Origin: JAICNG01 sp035249985 | GTDB taxonomy: Bacteria > Gemmatimonadota > Gemmatimonadetes > Gemmatimonadales > Gemmatimonadaceae | Length of the DNA: 64,000 nucleotides | NCBI GenBank assembly: GCA_035249985.1 | Contig: DATFFP010000082.1 | Span: 1-64,000, forward strand | Direction of reading: 5' to 3' | Part shown: one piece after another, positions 17,684 to 26,305 of the stretch | Numbering within the stretch: the stretch's first letter is position 1 | How the letters are laid out: each line of letters begins with the position of its first letter | Notes under the pieces: generated by a model | Seen by the model: the letters and a program-made list of their open reading frames with translations, nothing else | The model's database searches: none | Told to the model about the DNA's origin: nothing | Program-made: the position numbers and the translations under genes

Positions 17684-18364
17684 TTACCGCAACCCAGCCG
17701 ATGCCGAAGAGACCCCGGAGCCCGGAACGAGAGCGTGCAGCGTTGGCGCATGAAGCCACGCGTCCTCGTCCCCAATGAGCGCGAGCTCCACCGTGCGTTC
17801 GACGACGCCGCCCATCGTCACCTCCAGCCGGGGATCGCGAACGTCGTGGGGCACATCGATGACGACCGCGCGCGTGAACGAAGCGCCGGCCTCGACTAGC
17901 CGGTCGAGCCCGTCCAGCTGCCCGAGCGCGTGCTCGGCGTCGAGGGAACGCTCATGTCGAAAGCCCTCAGCGTCGACGATCACGATGTCCGGCCGCTCGA
18001 GACGGAGTGGCCTCCGGCGGGCGTTGCTGCTCACCCGCAGCGTGACGACGTAATACGTCCCGCCTGCGCGAATGCCTCCGATCGCGGACGTTGTGTCGAC
18101 GCGCTCGACGGCGACGCCCATGTGGCAATCGAGATAGAACCCGCAGAAGCGCTTCGTCTCGCCAAGAGCCAGCGTCCGCTCATGGCTGGTCAGTGACGTG
18201 ACAATGAGAATCGTCGCGTACGCACCGAGCCATGCGGCGCCCACGAGGGCGATCGCTCGCGCGACCGGTGTCTTCCCGCGTCGAGCGACCACGACTGACG
18301 CGACACCCGCCGCGAAGAGGCCAAACAGGGTGATCACGAGGATGAGAACGCCAGGCAGCTCCAT
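17684..18364 (-). CDS. Membrane-anchored protein of unknown function
   Basis: A 226-residue protein with two hydrophobic segments at residues ~3-27 and ~38-60, then a periplasmic domain (~70-200). That domain reads like a single Ig-fold (DUF4352-type) domain: TYYVVTLRVSSNARRRPLRL and DIVIVDAEGFRH. Two Cys occur in KRFCGFYLDCHMG, the start of the soluble domain. The ATG is at 18364. No enzymatic motif. It diverges from ccdA across an 82-bp spacer holding the inverted repeat at 18393. Confidence 0.65.
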   Translation of the reverse strand: MELPGVLILVITLFGLFAAGVASVVVARRGKTPVARAIALVGAAWLGAYATILIVTSLTSHERTLALGETKRFCGFYLDCHMGVAVERVDTTSAIGGIRAGGTYYVVTLRVSSNARRRPLRLERPDIVIVDAEGFRHERSLDAEHALGQLDGLDRLVEAGASFTRAVVIDVPHDVRDPRLEVTMGGVVERTVELALIGDEDAWLHAPTLHALVPGSGVSSASAGLR

Positions 18365-18392
18365 GAGGAACCTCAGCCAGAGGGTGCGGCAA

Positions 18393-18413
18393 GTACTTTA
18401 TACTACAAAGTAC
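18393..18413. promoter_or_regulatory. Operator-like inverted repeat upstream of ccdA
   Basis: GTACTTT and AAAGTAC are exact inverted repeats separated by ATACTAC. A -10-like TATACT (18399-18404) lies within it. It sits in the divergent spacer 34 bp before the ccdA start, a typical place for a repressor site. Which regulator binds is unknown. Confidence 0.45.
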
Positions 18414-18446
18414 ACGAACGCAATGCCGGTCGCGTAACTTTCTCCC

Positions 18447-19166
18447 GTGATCCAGCTTCCCGAAATCGGACCCCTGCTCTCCGACCGCCCGCTCACCGCC
18501 CTGCCGCTCGCGTTCCTCGGCGGCGTGCTGACGAGCCTCACGCCGTGCATCTACCCGATGATCCCCATCACGGCATCGATCGTCGGGGGGCAGGCGGTCG
18601 GCAGCGATCGGCCAAGCAAACGGCGCGCTGTCGCACTGACCTTTGCCTACGTGCTGGGGCTGGCGCTCGTGTACGCGCTCCTCGGGCTGCTCGCGGGAAT
18701 GACGGGAACGATGTTCGGCACCGTGAGCACCAATCCGTGGCTGCACCTCGTCATGGCGAACCTGCTGATTCTCGCGGCTCTCGCGATGCTGGACGTCATT
18801 CCCATCCGCCTTCCCACCGCACTGACGACGCGAGCGGCGTCCGTGGGAGAAGGCGGTCGCGTGACCGGGGCTTTTCTCATGGGCGGCGCCTCGGGGCTCG
18901 TCGCCGCGCCCTGCTCGGCGCCGGTAATGGCTGCCGTCCTCACCTGGGTGTCGCTCACCAAGAGCGCTGCGCTCGGGTTCCTTTACCTCTTCGTCTTCTC
19001 GCTGGGCATGTGCACCCTGCTCGTCGCCGTAGGGATCTCGGTGGGGGTGCTTGGGGTTCTTCCCAGGGCGGGCGCGTGGATGATCTGGGTGAAGCGCCTC
19101 TTTGCACTCATCATGCTGATCGTCGCCGAGTACTATCTCGTGCGAATGGGAGGGTTGTTGATATGA
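18447..19166 (+). CDS. ccdA: CcdA/DsbD-type thiol-disulfide membrane transporter
   Basis: A 239-residue inner-membrane protein with six hydrophobic segments. The two functional Cys sit in family motifs: C34 in LTPCIYPM and C156 in AAPCSAPV. It passes reducing power from cytoplasmic thioredoxin across the membrane to periplasmic thiol proteins, for cytochrome c maturation or disulfide repair. It starts with GTG 18447. It overlaps the next gene by 4 bp (ATGA), and that gene encodes the likely electron acceptor. Confidence 0.88.
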   Translation: MIQLPEIGPLLSDRPLTALPLAFLGGVLTSLTPCIYPMIPITASIVGGQAVGSDRPSKRRAVALTFAYVLGLALVYALLGLLAGMTGTMFGTVSTNPWLHLVMANLLILAALAMLDVIPIRLPTALTTRAASVGEGGRVTGAFLMGGASGLVAAPCSAPVMAAVLTWVSLTKSAALGFLYLFVFSLGMCTLLVAVGISVGVLGVLPRAGAWMIWVKRLFALIMLIVAEYYLVRMGGLLI

Positions 19167-19666
19167 AGGTGGTCGCGCTCGCCGCACTCGCTCTCACGCT
19201 CGGCTCGACGTCCGCGTTTGCGCAGGACGGCGGGCTTCCGGTCGGCTCTGTCGCCCCATCGGTGTCGCTCGAGACGCTCGATGGAAAGCGCGTCGAGCTC
19301 GGCCCCCTGCTCGGCAAGACGCCCGTCGTGCTCGAGTTCTGGGCCACGTGGTGCGGCAACTGCGAGGAGCTCGAGCCGACGTTTCAGGAGGTGCAGAAGA
19401 AGTTTGCGGGAAGGGTACGTTTCGCGAGCATCGCTGTCGCGATCAACCAGTCTCCCGAGCGCGTGCGTCGCTGGGTCGCGCGTCATCAGCCCGGGCGCGA
19501 TGTGTTCTACGATTACGCTGGGGATGCCGCAGAACGGTACGATGCTCCGGCAACATCGTTCGTGGTGATCGTCGATCGGCAGGGCCGCGTGACGTACACC
19601 GGCGTTGGCGGCAAGCAGGATCTCGACGCCGAGATCGCGAAAGCCCTTGGTGACCGCGCGCCCTAG
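19163..19666 (+). CDS. Periplasmic TlpA/ResA-like thioredoxin
   Basis: A 167-residue exported thioredoxin-fold protein: signal peptide ending near A-F-A-Q, AhpC/TSA-Redoxin-type start (VGSVAPSVSLETLDG), and the active site WCGNC at residues 63-67. The cis-Pro region is DAPATSFVVI. It is translationally coupled to ccdA by ATGA at 19163, so it most likely receives electrons from CcdA and reduces periplasmic or apocytochrome thiols. Confidence 0.9.
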   Translation: MKVVALAALALTLGSTSAFAQDGGLPVGSVAPSVSLETLDGKRVELGPLLGKTPVVLEFWATWCGNCEELEPTFQEVQKKFAGRVRFASIAVAINQSPERVRRWVARHQPGRDVFYDYAGDAAERYDAPATSFVVIVDRQGRVTYTGVGGKQDLDAEIAKALGDRAP

Positions 19667-19708
19667 TAACGGCGTGGCTAGCGAATGCCCGGGGGCGGCT
19701 CATCGGGT

Positions 19709-19809
19709 AACGGCAAAGATGACAGAGTTCAGAATACAGATGTCAGAATACAGAAACGTCCACTCTGTATTCTGACATCTGTATTCTGAACTCTGTCATC
19801 TTTGCCGTT
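19709..19809. repeat. Long inverted repeat, CAGAATA family (perfect 45-bp stem)
   Basis: The arms 19709-19753 and 19765-19809 are exact reverse complements over 45 nt, with an 11-nt loop. The outer end AACGGCAAAGATGACAGAG matches the elements at 5250 and 50670; the inside is CAGAATACAGATGTCAGAA. It lies between the convergent tlpA-like and permease genes. Confidence 0.95.
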
Positions 19810-19834
19810 TCTCCCGGACATTCATCTAACGCAG

Positions 19835-22468
19835 CTAACCTCTCAGGGCTTCCGTCGGCTGCACCCGCATCGCTCGCAAGGCAGGAAGCGCCGTCGCGAC
19901 AAGCGACGTTCCCAGGATGACGACGGCAACGATCACGTAGGTCATGATGTCGTGTGTCGTGGTCTCGAACAGCATTCCCGACAACGCGCGGCCTCCGACG
20001 GCGGCGCCAATCGCCCCGAGCACGACGCCAAGTCCAACCATCATGAGGCCACCGCGCATCACCGTCGTCATAATGCTCCGCGCCTGCGCCCCGAGCGCGA
20101 CGCGAACGCCGATCTCGTGGTTCCGCTCGGCCGTCGCGTGACTGACGACGCCGTACACGCCGATCGCGGCCAGCACGAGCGCCGTCAAGGAGAACGTGAG
20201 AAGAAGCGCGAGGTGAAAGCGGCGCGCCCGCAGTGATTCCTCGAGCAGTGCGTCGAGCGTGGTGGGATCCTCGACCGGCATCGCGGAGTTGAGGGCGCCG
20301 AGCTCCTCCCTCACGACGCGGAGTGCCGCGCCAGCATCGCGCTCGCTTCTCACGACGAACGTGAGCGCGCCAGTGGGAGACTGCGCGTGCGGAAGAAACA
20401 CCGTCGGGTGCGGCGCTGCGTGCAGTCCTTCATGACGCATGTCGGCCACCACGCCGACGATCTCGCGTGTTGTCTCCGTTCCCCTGGAGCGTACGATGAC
20501 GCGACGCCCGATGGCGCTCCCTTCTCGAAAGTGTCCCCGCGCGAACGCGGCGTTCACGATCATCACCGGTGTCGTGTTCGCGCGATCGCGATCGTCGAAT
20601 AGACGCCCGCCGTGCAACGGAGTGCTCAGCGCGTCAAAGTATTCGCCGGCAATGATCGCGAGGTGCACGGTAGGCCATTCGGCGTCGGCCGGACGCGCCT
20701 GCCCCTCGAGAACGTAGTTGGCGTCGTCCGCGCCGATCGGCGGGGACAGTGGCAGCGAGGACGTCACGCCGGCCGCGCGCACTCGAGGAGCATTGGTCAT
20801 TCGCTCGAGCGCCTGGCGCACGAACTCCGTGCGTCGTGCCGGGTCCCGATAATGTTGCCAGGCCTGCACCGTCCCCACTGCGACATTGGTGGTGTCATAG
20901 CCACGCTCGACGCGAAGCAGCGTCACCAGACTGCGCGCGAGGAGCCCGGCACCGACGAGCAGCATCGTCGCCAGTGTGACCTGACCGATCGCGAGCGCGG
21001 AGCGCAAGCTGCGCGTGCGTGGCCCCGATGTCGATGTGCGACCCCCCTCCTTGAGCGCCGCGCCGAGATTCCCACGCGCGACCCATGCCGCTGGGAGCGC
21101 GCCGGCAGCGATGGCGACGAGAACCGCCGACACCGCTGCGAAGATGATGACGCGCGTATTGATCGCCAGCTCATCCAGGCGGGGGATGTCGCGTGGCCCA
21201 AGCGCCCGCACGATCTCGAGTCCCCATGTCGAGGCGAGGACGCCCAGCGCCGTTCCGATCACCGAGATCAGCAGGACCTCGGTGAGCATCTGTCGCGCGA
21301 GCCGACCGGGCCGCGCGCCGAGCGCGCCTCGAATGGCGAACTCTCGCGCGCGACCGATCGAGCGGCCGAGCACGATGTTCGCAACATTGGCGCACGCGAT
21401 GAGGAGCAGCAGCCCGACCGCCGCCGCGAGCATCGAGAGCGCCTTTCGTGCGTCTCCGAGCAATGCATCCTCGAGTGGCGTGATGAGCACGCCCGTCTCA
21501 CTATTGGTCGCCGGATAGGCGCGCGCGAGCTCCGACGCGATCATCGACATCTCGCGCTGCGCGCCTTCCACGGTCGTTCCCGGACGCAGTCGCGCGAGTA
21601 CGCTCCACCAACCGCTGCGACGGACTTGGCGGTCCGCGGCGGTGATGGGGAGCGGGACCCACGCGTCGCGGCCGGCGGGCCACTCGAAGCCGCGCGGCAT
21701 CACGCCGATGACGACGAACGGTGCGCCGTCGAGCGTGATCGTTCGACCGACCACGGTGGAGTCGCCCGCGAACCGCTCGCGCCAGGCGCGGTCGCCGAGC
21801 ACGACGACGCGATCGGATCCGGGGGTGAACTCGTCAGGCCGAAAGGTGCGGCCGAGGCGAGCCGGCGTTCCCATGAGCGTGAAGAAGTCGGTCGAGACGA
21901 GCCAGATCGGCAGCGACGTCACACCCTGCTCGGTTTGGTGGTCCAGGCTGTAGGCCACGGCCGCCGAGAGATGCTCCAGTGTGCGCGTACGCTCGCGCCA
22001 GTCGAGGAAATTCCCAGGGGCCGCGTCATCGAGCTCGCCGTTCGATAGCGTGACCTCCTGGAGGGTCACCAGGCGTGCAGCGTTGGCGTACGGCAGCGGC
22101 TTGAGCAGCACACCGTCGATGACGCTGAAGATCGTCGTCGCGGCAGCGATTCCGACGGCGAGCGTGATGATCGAGGCCGCGGTGAGTCCAGGGCTTCGGC
22201 GCAGCATGCGCGCGCCGACGCGCAGATCCTGCGCGAGATCCTCGACGGGGCGTACCCCGCGCTCGTCGATGCATTCTTCGCGGATGCGCGTGGCGTCGCC
22301 GAATGATCTCCGCGCTCGCGCGCGTGCCTCCGCGCGTTGGATGCCGCTCGCGACGAGCCGCTCGGTCTCCATGTCGATATGGAAGGCGAGCTCGTGCTCG
22401 ACGTCCTGCGAGACCGCGCGCCTCTGGACGAGCGCGCGCAGCCGGTACCAGACGGCGTGCGGTGTCAT
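19835..22468 (-). CDS. MacB/FtsX-type ABC permease (ADOP family)
   Basis: An 877-residue membrane protein. Residues 1-~80 form the cytoplasmic N-terminal region typical of acidobacterial-type duplicated orphan permeases (ADOP). A MacB periplasmic core domain and FtsX transmembrane units then occur twice: first after SPGLTAASIITLAVG, second from about 480 (SLRSALAIGQVTLATMLLVG), ending in a three-helix FtsX unit. No ATPase gene is adjacent, as is usual for ADOPs, so it must use a shared one or act in signalling. It starts 10 bp after padR's stop, forming an operon. Confidence 0.9.
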   Translation of the reverse strand: MTPHAVWYRLRALVQRRAVSQDVEHELAFHIDMETERLVASGIQRAEARARARRSFGDATRIREECIDERGVRPVEDLAQDLRVGARMLRRSPGLTAASIITLAVGIAAATTIFSVIDGVLLKPLPYANAARLVTLQEVTLSNGELDDAAPGNFLDWRERTRTLEHLSAAVAYSLDHQTEQGVTSLPIWLVSTDFFTLMGTPARLGRTFRPDEFTPGSDRVVVLGDRAWRERFAGDSTVVGRTITLDGAPFVVIGVMPRGFEWPAGRDAWVPLPITAADRQVRRSGWWSVLARLRPGTTVEGAQREMSMIASELARAYPATNSETGVLITPLEDALLGDARKALSMLAAAVGLLLLIACANVANIVLGRSIGRAREFAIRGALGARPGRLARQMLTEVLLISVIGTALGVLASTWGLEIVRALGPRDIPRLDELAINTRVIIFAAVSAVLVAIAAGALPAAWVARGNLGAALKEGGRTSTSGPRTRSLRSALAIGQVTLATMLLVGAGLLARSLVTLLRVERGYDTTNVAVGTVQAWQHYRDPARRTEFVRQALERMTNAPRVRAAGVTSSLPLSPPIGADDANYVLEGQARPADAEWPTVHLAIIAGEYFDALSTPLHGGRLFDDRDRANTTPVMIVNAAFARGHFREGSAIGRRVIVRSRGTETTREIVGVVADMRHEGLHAAPHPTVFLPHAQSPTGALTFVVRSERDAGAALRVVREELGALNSAMPVEDPTTLDALLEESLRARRFHLALLLTFSLTALVLAAIGVYGVVSHATAERNHEIGVRVALGAQARSIMTTVMRGGLMMVGLGVVLGAIGAAVGGRALSGMLFETTTHDIMTYVIVAVVILGTSLVATALPALRAMRVQPTEALRG

Positions 22469-22478
22469 CGCCGATGCC

Positions 22479-22811
22479 TCACGTCATCTGGAGGACGAGT
22501 CGCACCGCTTCGGCGTACCGTCGCCAGATCGTGGTCTCCTCCTCGAGCTGCCGACGCCCCGCCGCCGTGAGCCGGTAGTACTTGGCCTGTCGATTGTTCT
22601 CGGTCACCGCCCAGGATGACGCGATGAGTCCGCGGGCTTCCAGTCGATGGAGAGCGGGATAGAGGGACCCCTGCGCCACCTGAAGCACGTCACGCGAGGT
22701 GTACTGGAGTCGCTGCGTGATCCCCCACCCATGCATGGGCTCGACGGACAGCGTCTTGAGGATGAGAAGGTCGAGCGTTCCCTGGAGCAGGTCGACGGTA
22801 GGCCGGGCCAC
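22479..22811 (-). CDS. PadR-family transcriptional regulator
   Basis: A 110-residue protein with the PadR winged-helix pattern: LLQGTLDLLILKTLS, MHGWGITQRL, VAQGSLYPALHRLEARGLI and YYRLTAAGRRQL. It probably represses itself and the permease gene 10 bp downstream. This gene pair is standard for ADOP permeases. The ligand is unknown. Confidence 0.92.
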   Translation of the reverse strand: MARPTVDLLQGTLDLLILKTLSVEPMHGWGITQRLQYTSRDVLQVAQGSLYPALHRLEARGLIASSWAVTENNRQAKYYRLTAAGRRQLEEETTIWRRYAEAVRLVLQMT

Positions 22812-22818
22812 GGCAGCT

Positions 22819-22837
22819 CCTGTAGACAGTCGACAGG
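22819..22837. promoter_or_regulatory. Candidate PadR operator
   Basis: An inverted repeat CCTGT-N9-ACAGG lies 8 bp before the padR start codon. A second CCTGTAGA occurs at about 22853-22860. The position suits autoregulation. Binding by this PadR is inferred only from position and symmetry. Confidence 0.35.
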
Positions 22838-22867
22838 GAGGATGGGATGGTTCCTGTAGAGTGTCAA

Positions 22868-22957
22868 GAGGAAGAAGAAGCGCTAGAGGCGCTAAAGGCG
22901 CTAAAGGCGCTAGAGGCGCTTCTTCGCCCAGCGCCCCTAGCGCCTCTAGCGCCTCTA
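22868..22957. repeat. Inverted repeat, GGCGCTA family
   Basis: The left side holds GCGCTAGAGGC and GCTAAAGGC units and the right side the complementary GCCCCTAGC and GCCTCTAGC units. GAAGAAGCGC pairs with GCGCTTCTTC inside. The right arm contains the TAG stop of the SDR gene (22955-22957), and the left arm lies 57 bp upstream of padR on the same strand. Confidence 0.88.
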
Positions 22958-23842
22958 CCTCACCCCCACCAGCTCCTCACTTCTCGCCCACAGCTCCCGC
23001 GCCAGCCCCGGAACCCGGGCCCGCAGCGGATACGGCGCGCGACGCTGACGCACGAAGTAGCAGCCCGTTATCCCATCCACCGCATTCGAGGCCGCCAGAC
23101 GTACGATTGGCGCGGCGCCGGACGCGGGCGCTCGCAGCGACCATTCCCACGTCCTTCGAATCCAGCTCGGCCACTCGCGCATGAGGTCGGTCGAGACGAG
23201 CCCCGGGTGGATGCAGTTCGCCGTGATGTTACTTCCCTCCAGCCGGGCGGCGAGCTCGATGGTGCACAGCATGTTGGCGAGCTTCGTGTCGCAATACGCT
23301 CGCAAGCCGGACGACGCCCGCGCGGTTCCAATGTCCGCGGGGACGACGCGCCCCACCATTCCGAATCGCGAGGTGACGTTCACGATTCGCGCGCGATCGG
23401 CCGCGCGCAGCTGCGGCAGCAGCTGATTCGTGAAGAGGAAAGGACCGAGGTGGTTGACCGCCCACGTCATCTCGAATCCGTCGACGCTGTCGGCACGCGA
23501 GCGAAGGTGCACGCCCGCGTTGTTCACCAACACATGGATCGCGTGGTGATTCGCGGCGATCTCGGCTGCCGCCGCGCACACCGACGCGAGGGAGGCGAGA
23601 TCGAGCGGGACGAACGAGACGACGGCTCCCGGCGCCGCCGCCTCACGCACGCGCTGCGCGACTCGTTCCCCGCGATCGCGATCGCGACCCAGCATCACCA
23701 GCGTCGCGCCCATCCCCGCGAGCGCCGAAGACGTCGCGAGGCCGAGTCCGCGTGTGGCTCCAGTGACCACACAGACGCGGCCGAGGAGATCGATCACCTC
23801 GCGTGAGGACTGGCGCCGTTCTTCTCGGCGTGGAGTATTCAT
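22955..23842 (-). CDS. Short-chain dehydrogenase/reductase (retinol-dehydrogenase-like)
   Basis: A 295-residue NAD(P)-dependent oxidoreductase. The Rossmann nucleotide motif is TGATRGLG at ~28-35, with NNAG and the catalytic YxxxK as YCDTK. HPGLVSTDL after the active site resembles the retinol dehydrogenase/WW-oxidoreductase subgroup. The substrate is unknown. The ATG at 23842 leaves 8 bp to the divergent gene's ATG at 23851; a GTG at 23797 (VIDLLGRVCVV) is an alternative that would leave room for a promoter. The C-terminal stop lies in the 22868 repeat. Confidence 0.85.
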   Translation of the reverse strand: MNTPRREERRQSSREVIDLLGRVCVVTGATRGLGLATSSALAGMGATLVMLGRDRDRGERVAQRVREAAAPGAVVSFVPLDLASLASVCAAAAEIAANHHAIHVLVNNAGVHLRSRADSVDGFEMTWAVNHLGPFLFTNQLLPQLRAADRARIVNVTSRFGMVGRVVPADIGTARASSGLRAYCDTKLANMLCTIELAARLEGSNITANCIHPGLVSTDLMREWPSWIRRTWEWSLRAPASGAAPIVRLAASNAVDGITGCYFVRQRRAPYPLRARVPGLARELWARSEELVGVR

Positions 23843-23850
23843 CTCACCCT

Positions 23851-24519
23851 ATGTCGCCGTTGACCATCGTTCTCGCCGTCGTGCTGCTCCTCGGCACCGC
23901 GCTCCACGGCATTGGCGCGCTGCTGCACCCGATGCTCGCCGGTGATGGCGCCACACAACTTCGCACGATCGCCGACATGGCGCACTGGCGGGAGCTCCAT
24001 CTCGTCATGCTCGCCGGCAGCGGTCTCATTGTCGCGGGCGTGTGGGTTCGCCTCGTTGACGATCGCGCGTTCGTGCGTGGTCCGCTCGTCGCTGCGCTGG
24101 TGGTGATCTCGATCGGAGTCACCATCAACGCGCTCAACACCGCGTACATGACGGGTGCCGGTTGGCACATGGCCTCGCGGTTTGCCACGGGCGATGTCTC
24201 CATGGTGCCGCTTTTCGACGCCACCCATCCCATTGGCCTCATGGCCGCGCGGTTCGGCAACTTCCTCATCGCGCTCGGCGCGCTGGTTCTTGGATGGGCG
24301 GAATGGCAGGACGCCGAGCCGCGGCGCCTCGATGCGGTGCTTGCGTGGATCGCGGCGCTGGGCGGGCTTGTTGGCGCGATCTTCTTCGCGGAGTCGAGCC
24401 GCATCGCCCTCGCCGCCGTCGCCCTGCTCTCTGGCTGGCAGATCGTGACCGCCCTTCGCGCCCTTACCTTGTCGCTGAAGCGGTCGCGCCGTACGATGGA
24501 CCAGGAGCTCAGGAGCTAG
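23851..24519 (+). CDS. Six-TM membrane protein of unknown function
   Basis: A 222-residue protein with about six hydrophobic segments, for example IVLAVVLLLGTALHGIGALL and LVMLAGSGLIVAGVWV. Polar conserved-looking residues occur in AHWRELHLV, GAGWHMASRF and DATHPIGLMAARFGN, whose His and Asp residues face loops. I do not recognise the family. The last residues QELRS and the TAG stop are encoded by the GTCAGGG-type half-element that follows. Confidence 0.7.
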   Translation: MSPLTIVLAVVLLLGTALHGIGALLHPMLAGDGATQLRTIADMAHWRELHLVMLAGSGLIVAGVWVRLVDDRAFVRGPLVAALVVISIGVTINALNTAYMTGAGWHMASRFATGDVSMVPLFDATHPIGLMAARFGNFLIALGALVLGWAEWQDAEPRRLDAVLAWIAALGGLVGAIFFAESSRIALAAVALLSGWQIVTALRALTLSLKRSRRTMDQELRS

Positions 24520-24543
24520 GAGTCGGGGGTTCAGGAGTCAGGG
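24505..24543. repeat. Half-element of the GTCAGGG family
   Basis: CAGGAGCTCAGGAGCTAGGA then GTTCAGGAGTCAGGGA. It covers the end and TAG stop of the gene at 23851. The partner arm is missing or badly decayed (CTGACCACTGACACCCC at ~24571). Confidence 0.65.
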
Positions 24544-24619
24544 ACCAGCACTGCGAGCTCGGCGTGCGTATCTGACCACTGACACCCCGGCTGCTGGTTG
24601 TTCACTCAAAGAGAAAGCT

Positions 24620-26305
24620 ATGCGCCTACTCGCCCTTCTTGTCGGTATCGCCCTTCCCGGCTTCGCGCTTGCCCAGGACGGAACGTGGGCGCTGACCAAT
24701 GCGCGCATCGAGACCGTCACGCGCGGCGTCATCGAGCGCGGCACCGTCGTCATTCGCGATGGCCTGATCGAGGCGGTTGGCGCCGATGTGCGTGCACCCG
24801 CGGACGCGCGGATCGTCGATCTCGCGGGGAAGCGCGTGTATCCGGGACTGATCGATCTCACATCGACGATGGGTCTCGCGAGCGCCCCCGCCAGCGGCGG
24901 TGGTGCAGGAGCCGGAGGGCAGGGGGGCTCCTCGGCCCAATCGAGCGCTGCGACCGTCCGAAACGTCGGCCTCGAGCCGGGCCGCGTGATCGCCAATGAG
25001 CTCCGCCCTAGCGCCTCCGACATCCGCGCGGCACGCGACGCTGGCATCACGACGGTGCTCGTCGCGCCGTCGCGCGGGGCGTTTCGCGGACTCTCTGCAC
25101 TCGTGCCGCTCCGCGATGAATCGGCCGAGCAGTACGTGGTGAAGTCGCCAGTGGCGCTGCACATGGGTTTCCAGGGTGCGCAGGGCTCGGGCTTCGGTGG
25201 CCGGTACCCCGCCACGCTGCTGGGCGTCATCGCCTACGAGCGTCAGTCGCTCTACGATGCGCGGCACCACGCCGCGGTCCAGGAGCGCTACCGTGCGGGC
25301 GCGCGCGGCGCCGTGCGTCCGTCGTACGATGTCGACCTCGACGCGCTCGTGCCCGTCGTGCGTGGCGCCGTTCCCGCCTTCTTCGCCGCCGACCGTGAGA
25401 ACGAGATCCGGCGCGCGGTGCGCGTGGGTGACGAGTTCGATCTCAAGCTCACCATCGTCGGAGCCACGGAAGGGTTCCGCGCCATCGACGCGCTCAAGCG
25501 GGCAGATGGCGTCGTCGTGTCGCTCGACTTTCCGCGCTCGACCGAGGTGACGGGATGGTCGTATCGCGCGACGCAGCGACATGCGCTGGACGATAGTGCC
25601 GCGACGGACAGCGCCGTGCGCCGCACCCTCGAGTCCAATGCCGCGACGCTACACTCAGCGGGCGTTCGGTTCGCGCTCGCCTCTGGTGGCCTGCGTCCGG
25701 GCGAGTTTCTCGGCAACGTTCGGAAGGCGATCGCTGCCGGCTTGCCGCGCGACGTCGCGCTTCAGGCGCTTACCGTCCGCGCCGCCGAGATTGCCGGCGT
25801 CGGCGCGCAGCTTGGAAGCATCGAGGCGGGAAAGATCGCCAACCTGGTGGTGGCCGAGCGCGACATTCTGGGCGACAGCGCGAACGTGCGGATGGTATTC
25901 GTCGATGGCATTCGTCACGAGGTCATTCCGCAGGCGGCGGCGGAGCGGCGTCGGGGAGCGGGAGGCGGACGCGGTGGTGAGCGCGAGGAGGGCGGCGAGA
26001 TGGCGCGCGTCGCCGGCACGTGGGACATCACGGTGACATCACCGCAGGGGGAGAACCGCGCGAGCATGACGGTGACGCAATCGGGAGCCACGCTCGAAGG
26101 CACGATGGCGACCGAGATGGGAACGGTGCAGGTGACGGACGGCCGCATAACGGGTGAGCGCGTTACCTTCTCGATCGCGGTGCCGATCAGTGGTCAGACC
26201 ACGACCATCATGTTCCGCGGAACCGTGAACGGAAATCGCATGACGGGAACGGCGGATCTTGGCGCGATGGGGAGTGCAACGTTTACGGGAGAGCGGAGAC
26301 CATGA
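24620..26305 (+). CDS. Secreted amidohydrolase-like protein lacking the HxH metal motif (first of three)
   Basis: A 561-residue exported protein (signal peptide ending A-L-A-Q-D). It has an amidohydrolase/imidazolonepropionase-like barrel with the flanking beta domain (IVDLAGKRVYPGLIDL). The expected metal ligands after PGLID are replaced by TSTMGL, and the regions matching the other ligands in its neighbour read FFAADREN and IVGATEG. It may therefore be catalytically inactive, or use another site. A Gly-rich linker (~455-470) leads to a C-terminal ~100-residue beta domain (ARVAGTWDITVTSPQGE to the end). It is coupled to the next gene by ATGA. Confidence 0.85.
   Translation: MRLLALLVGIALPGFALAQDGTWALTNARIETVTRGVIERGTVVIRDGLIEAVGADVRAPADARIVDLAGKRVYPGLIDLTSTMGLASAPASGGGAGAGGQGGSSAQSSAATVRNVGLEPGRVIANELRPSASDIRAARDAGITTVLVAPSRGAFRGLSALVPLRDESAEQYVVKSPVALHMGFQGAQGSGFGGRYPATLLGVIAYERQSLYDARHHAAVQERYRAGARGAVRPSYDVDLDALVPVVRGAVPAFFAADRENEIRRAVRVGDEFDLKLTIVGATEGFRAIDALKRADGVVVSLDFPRSTEVTGWSYRATQRHALDDSAATDSAVRRTLESNAATLHSAGVRFALASGGLRPGEFLGNVRKAIAAGLPRDVALQALTVRAAEIAGVGAQLGSIEAGKIANLVVAERDILGDSANVRMVFVDGIRHEVIPQAAAERRRGAGGGRGGEREEGGEMARVAGTWDITVTSPQGENRASMTVTQSGATLEGTMATEMGTVQVTDGRITGERVTFSIAVPISGQTTTIMFRGTVNGNRMTGTADLGAMGSATFTGERRP

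Noticed and set aside
19835..22468. MacB-type permease as part of a complete ABC exporter
   Set aside because: No ATPase or membrane-fusion gene is adjacent; the N-terminal region and PadR neighbour fit an orphan ADOP permease instead.
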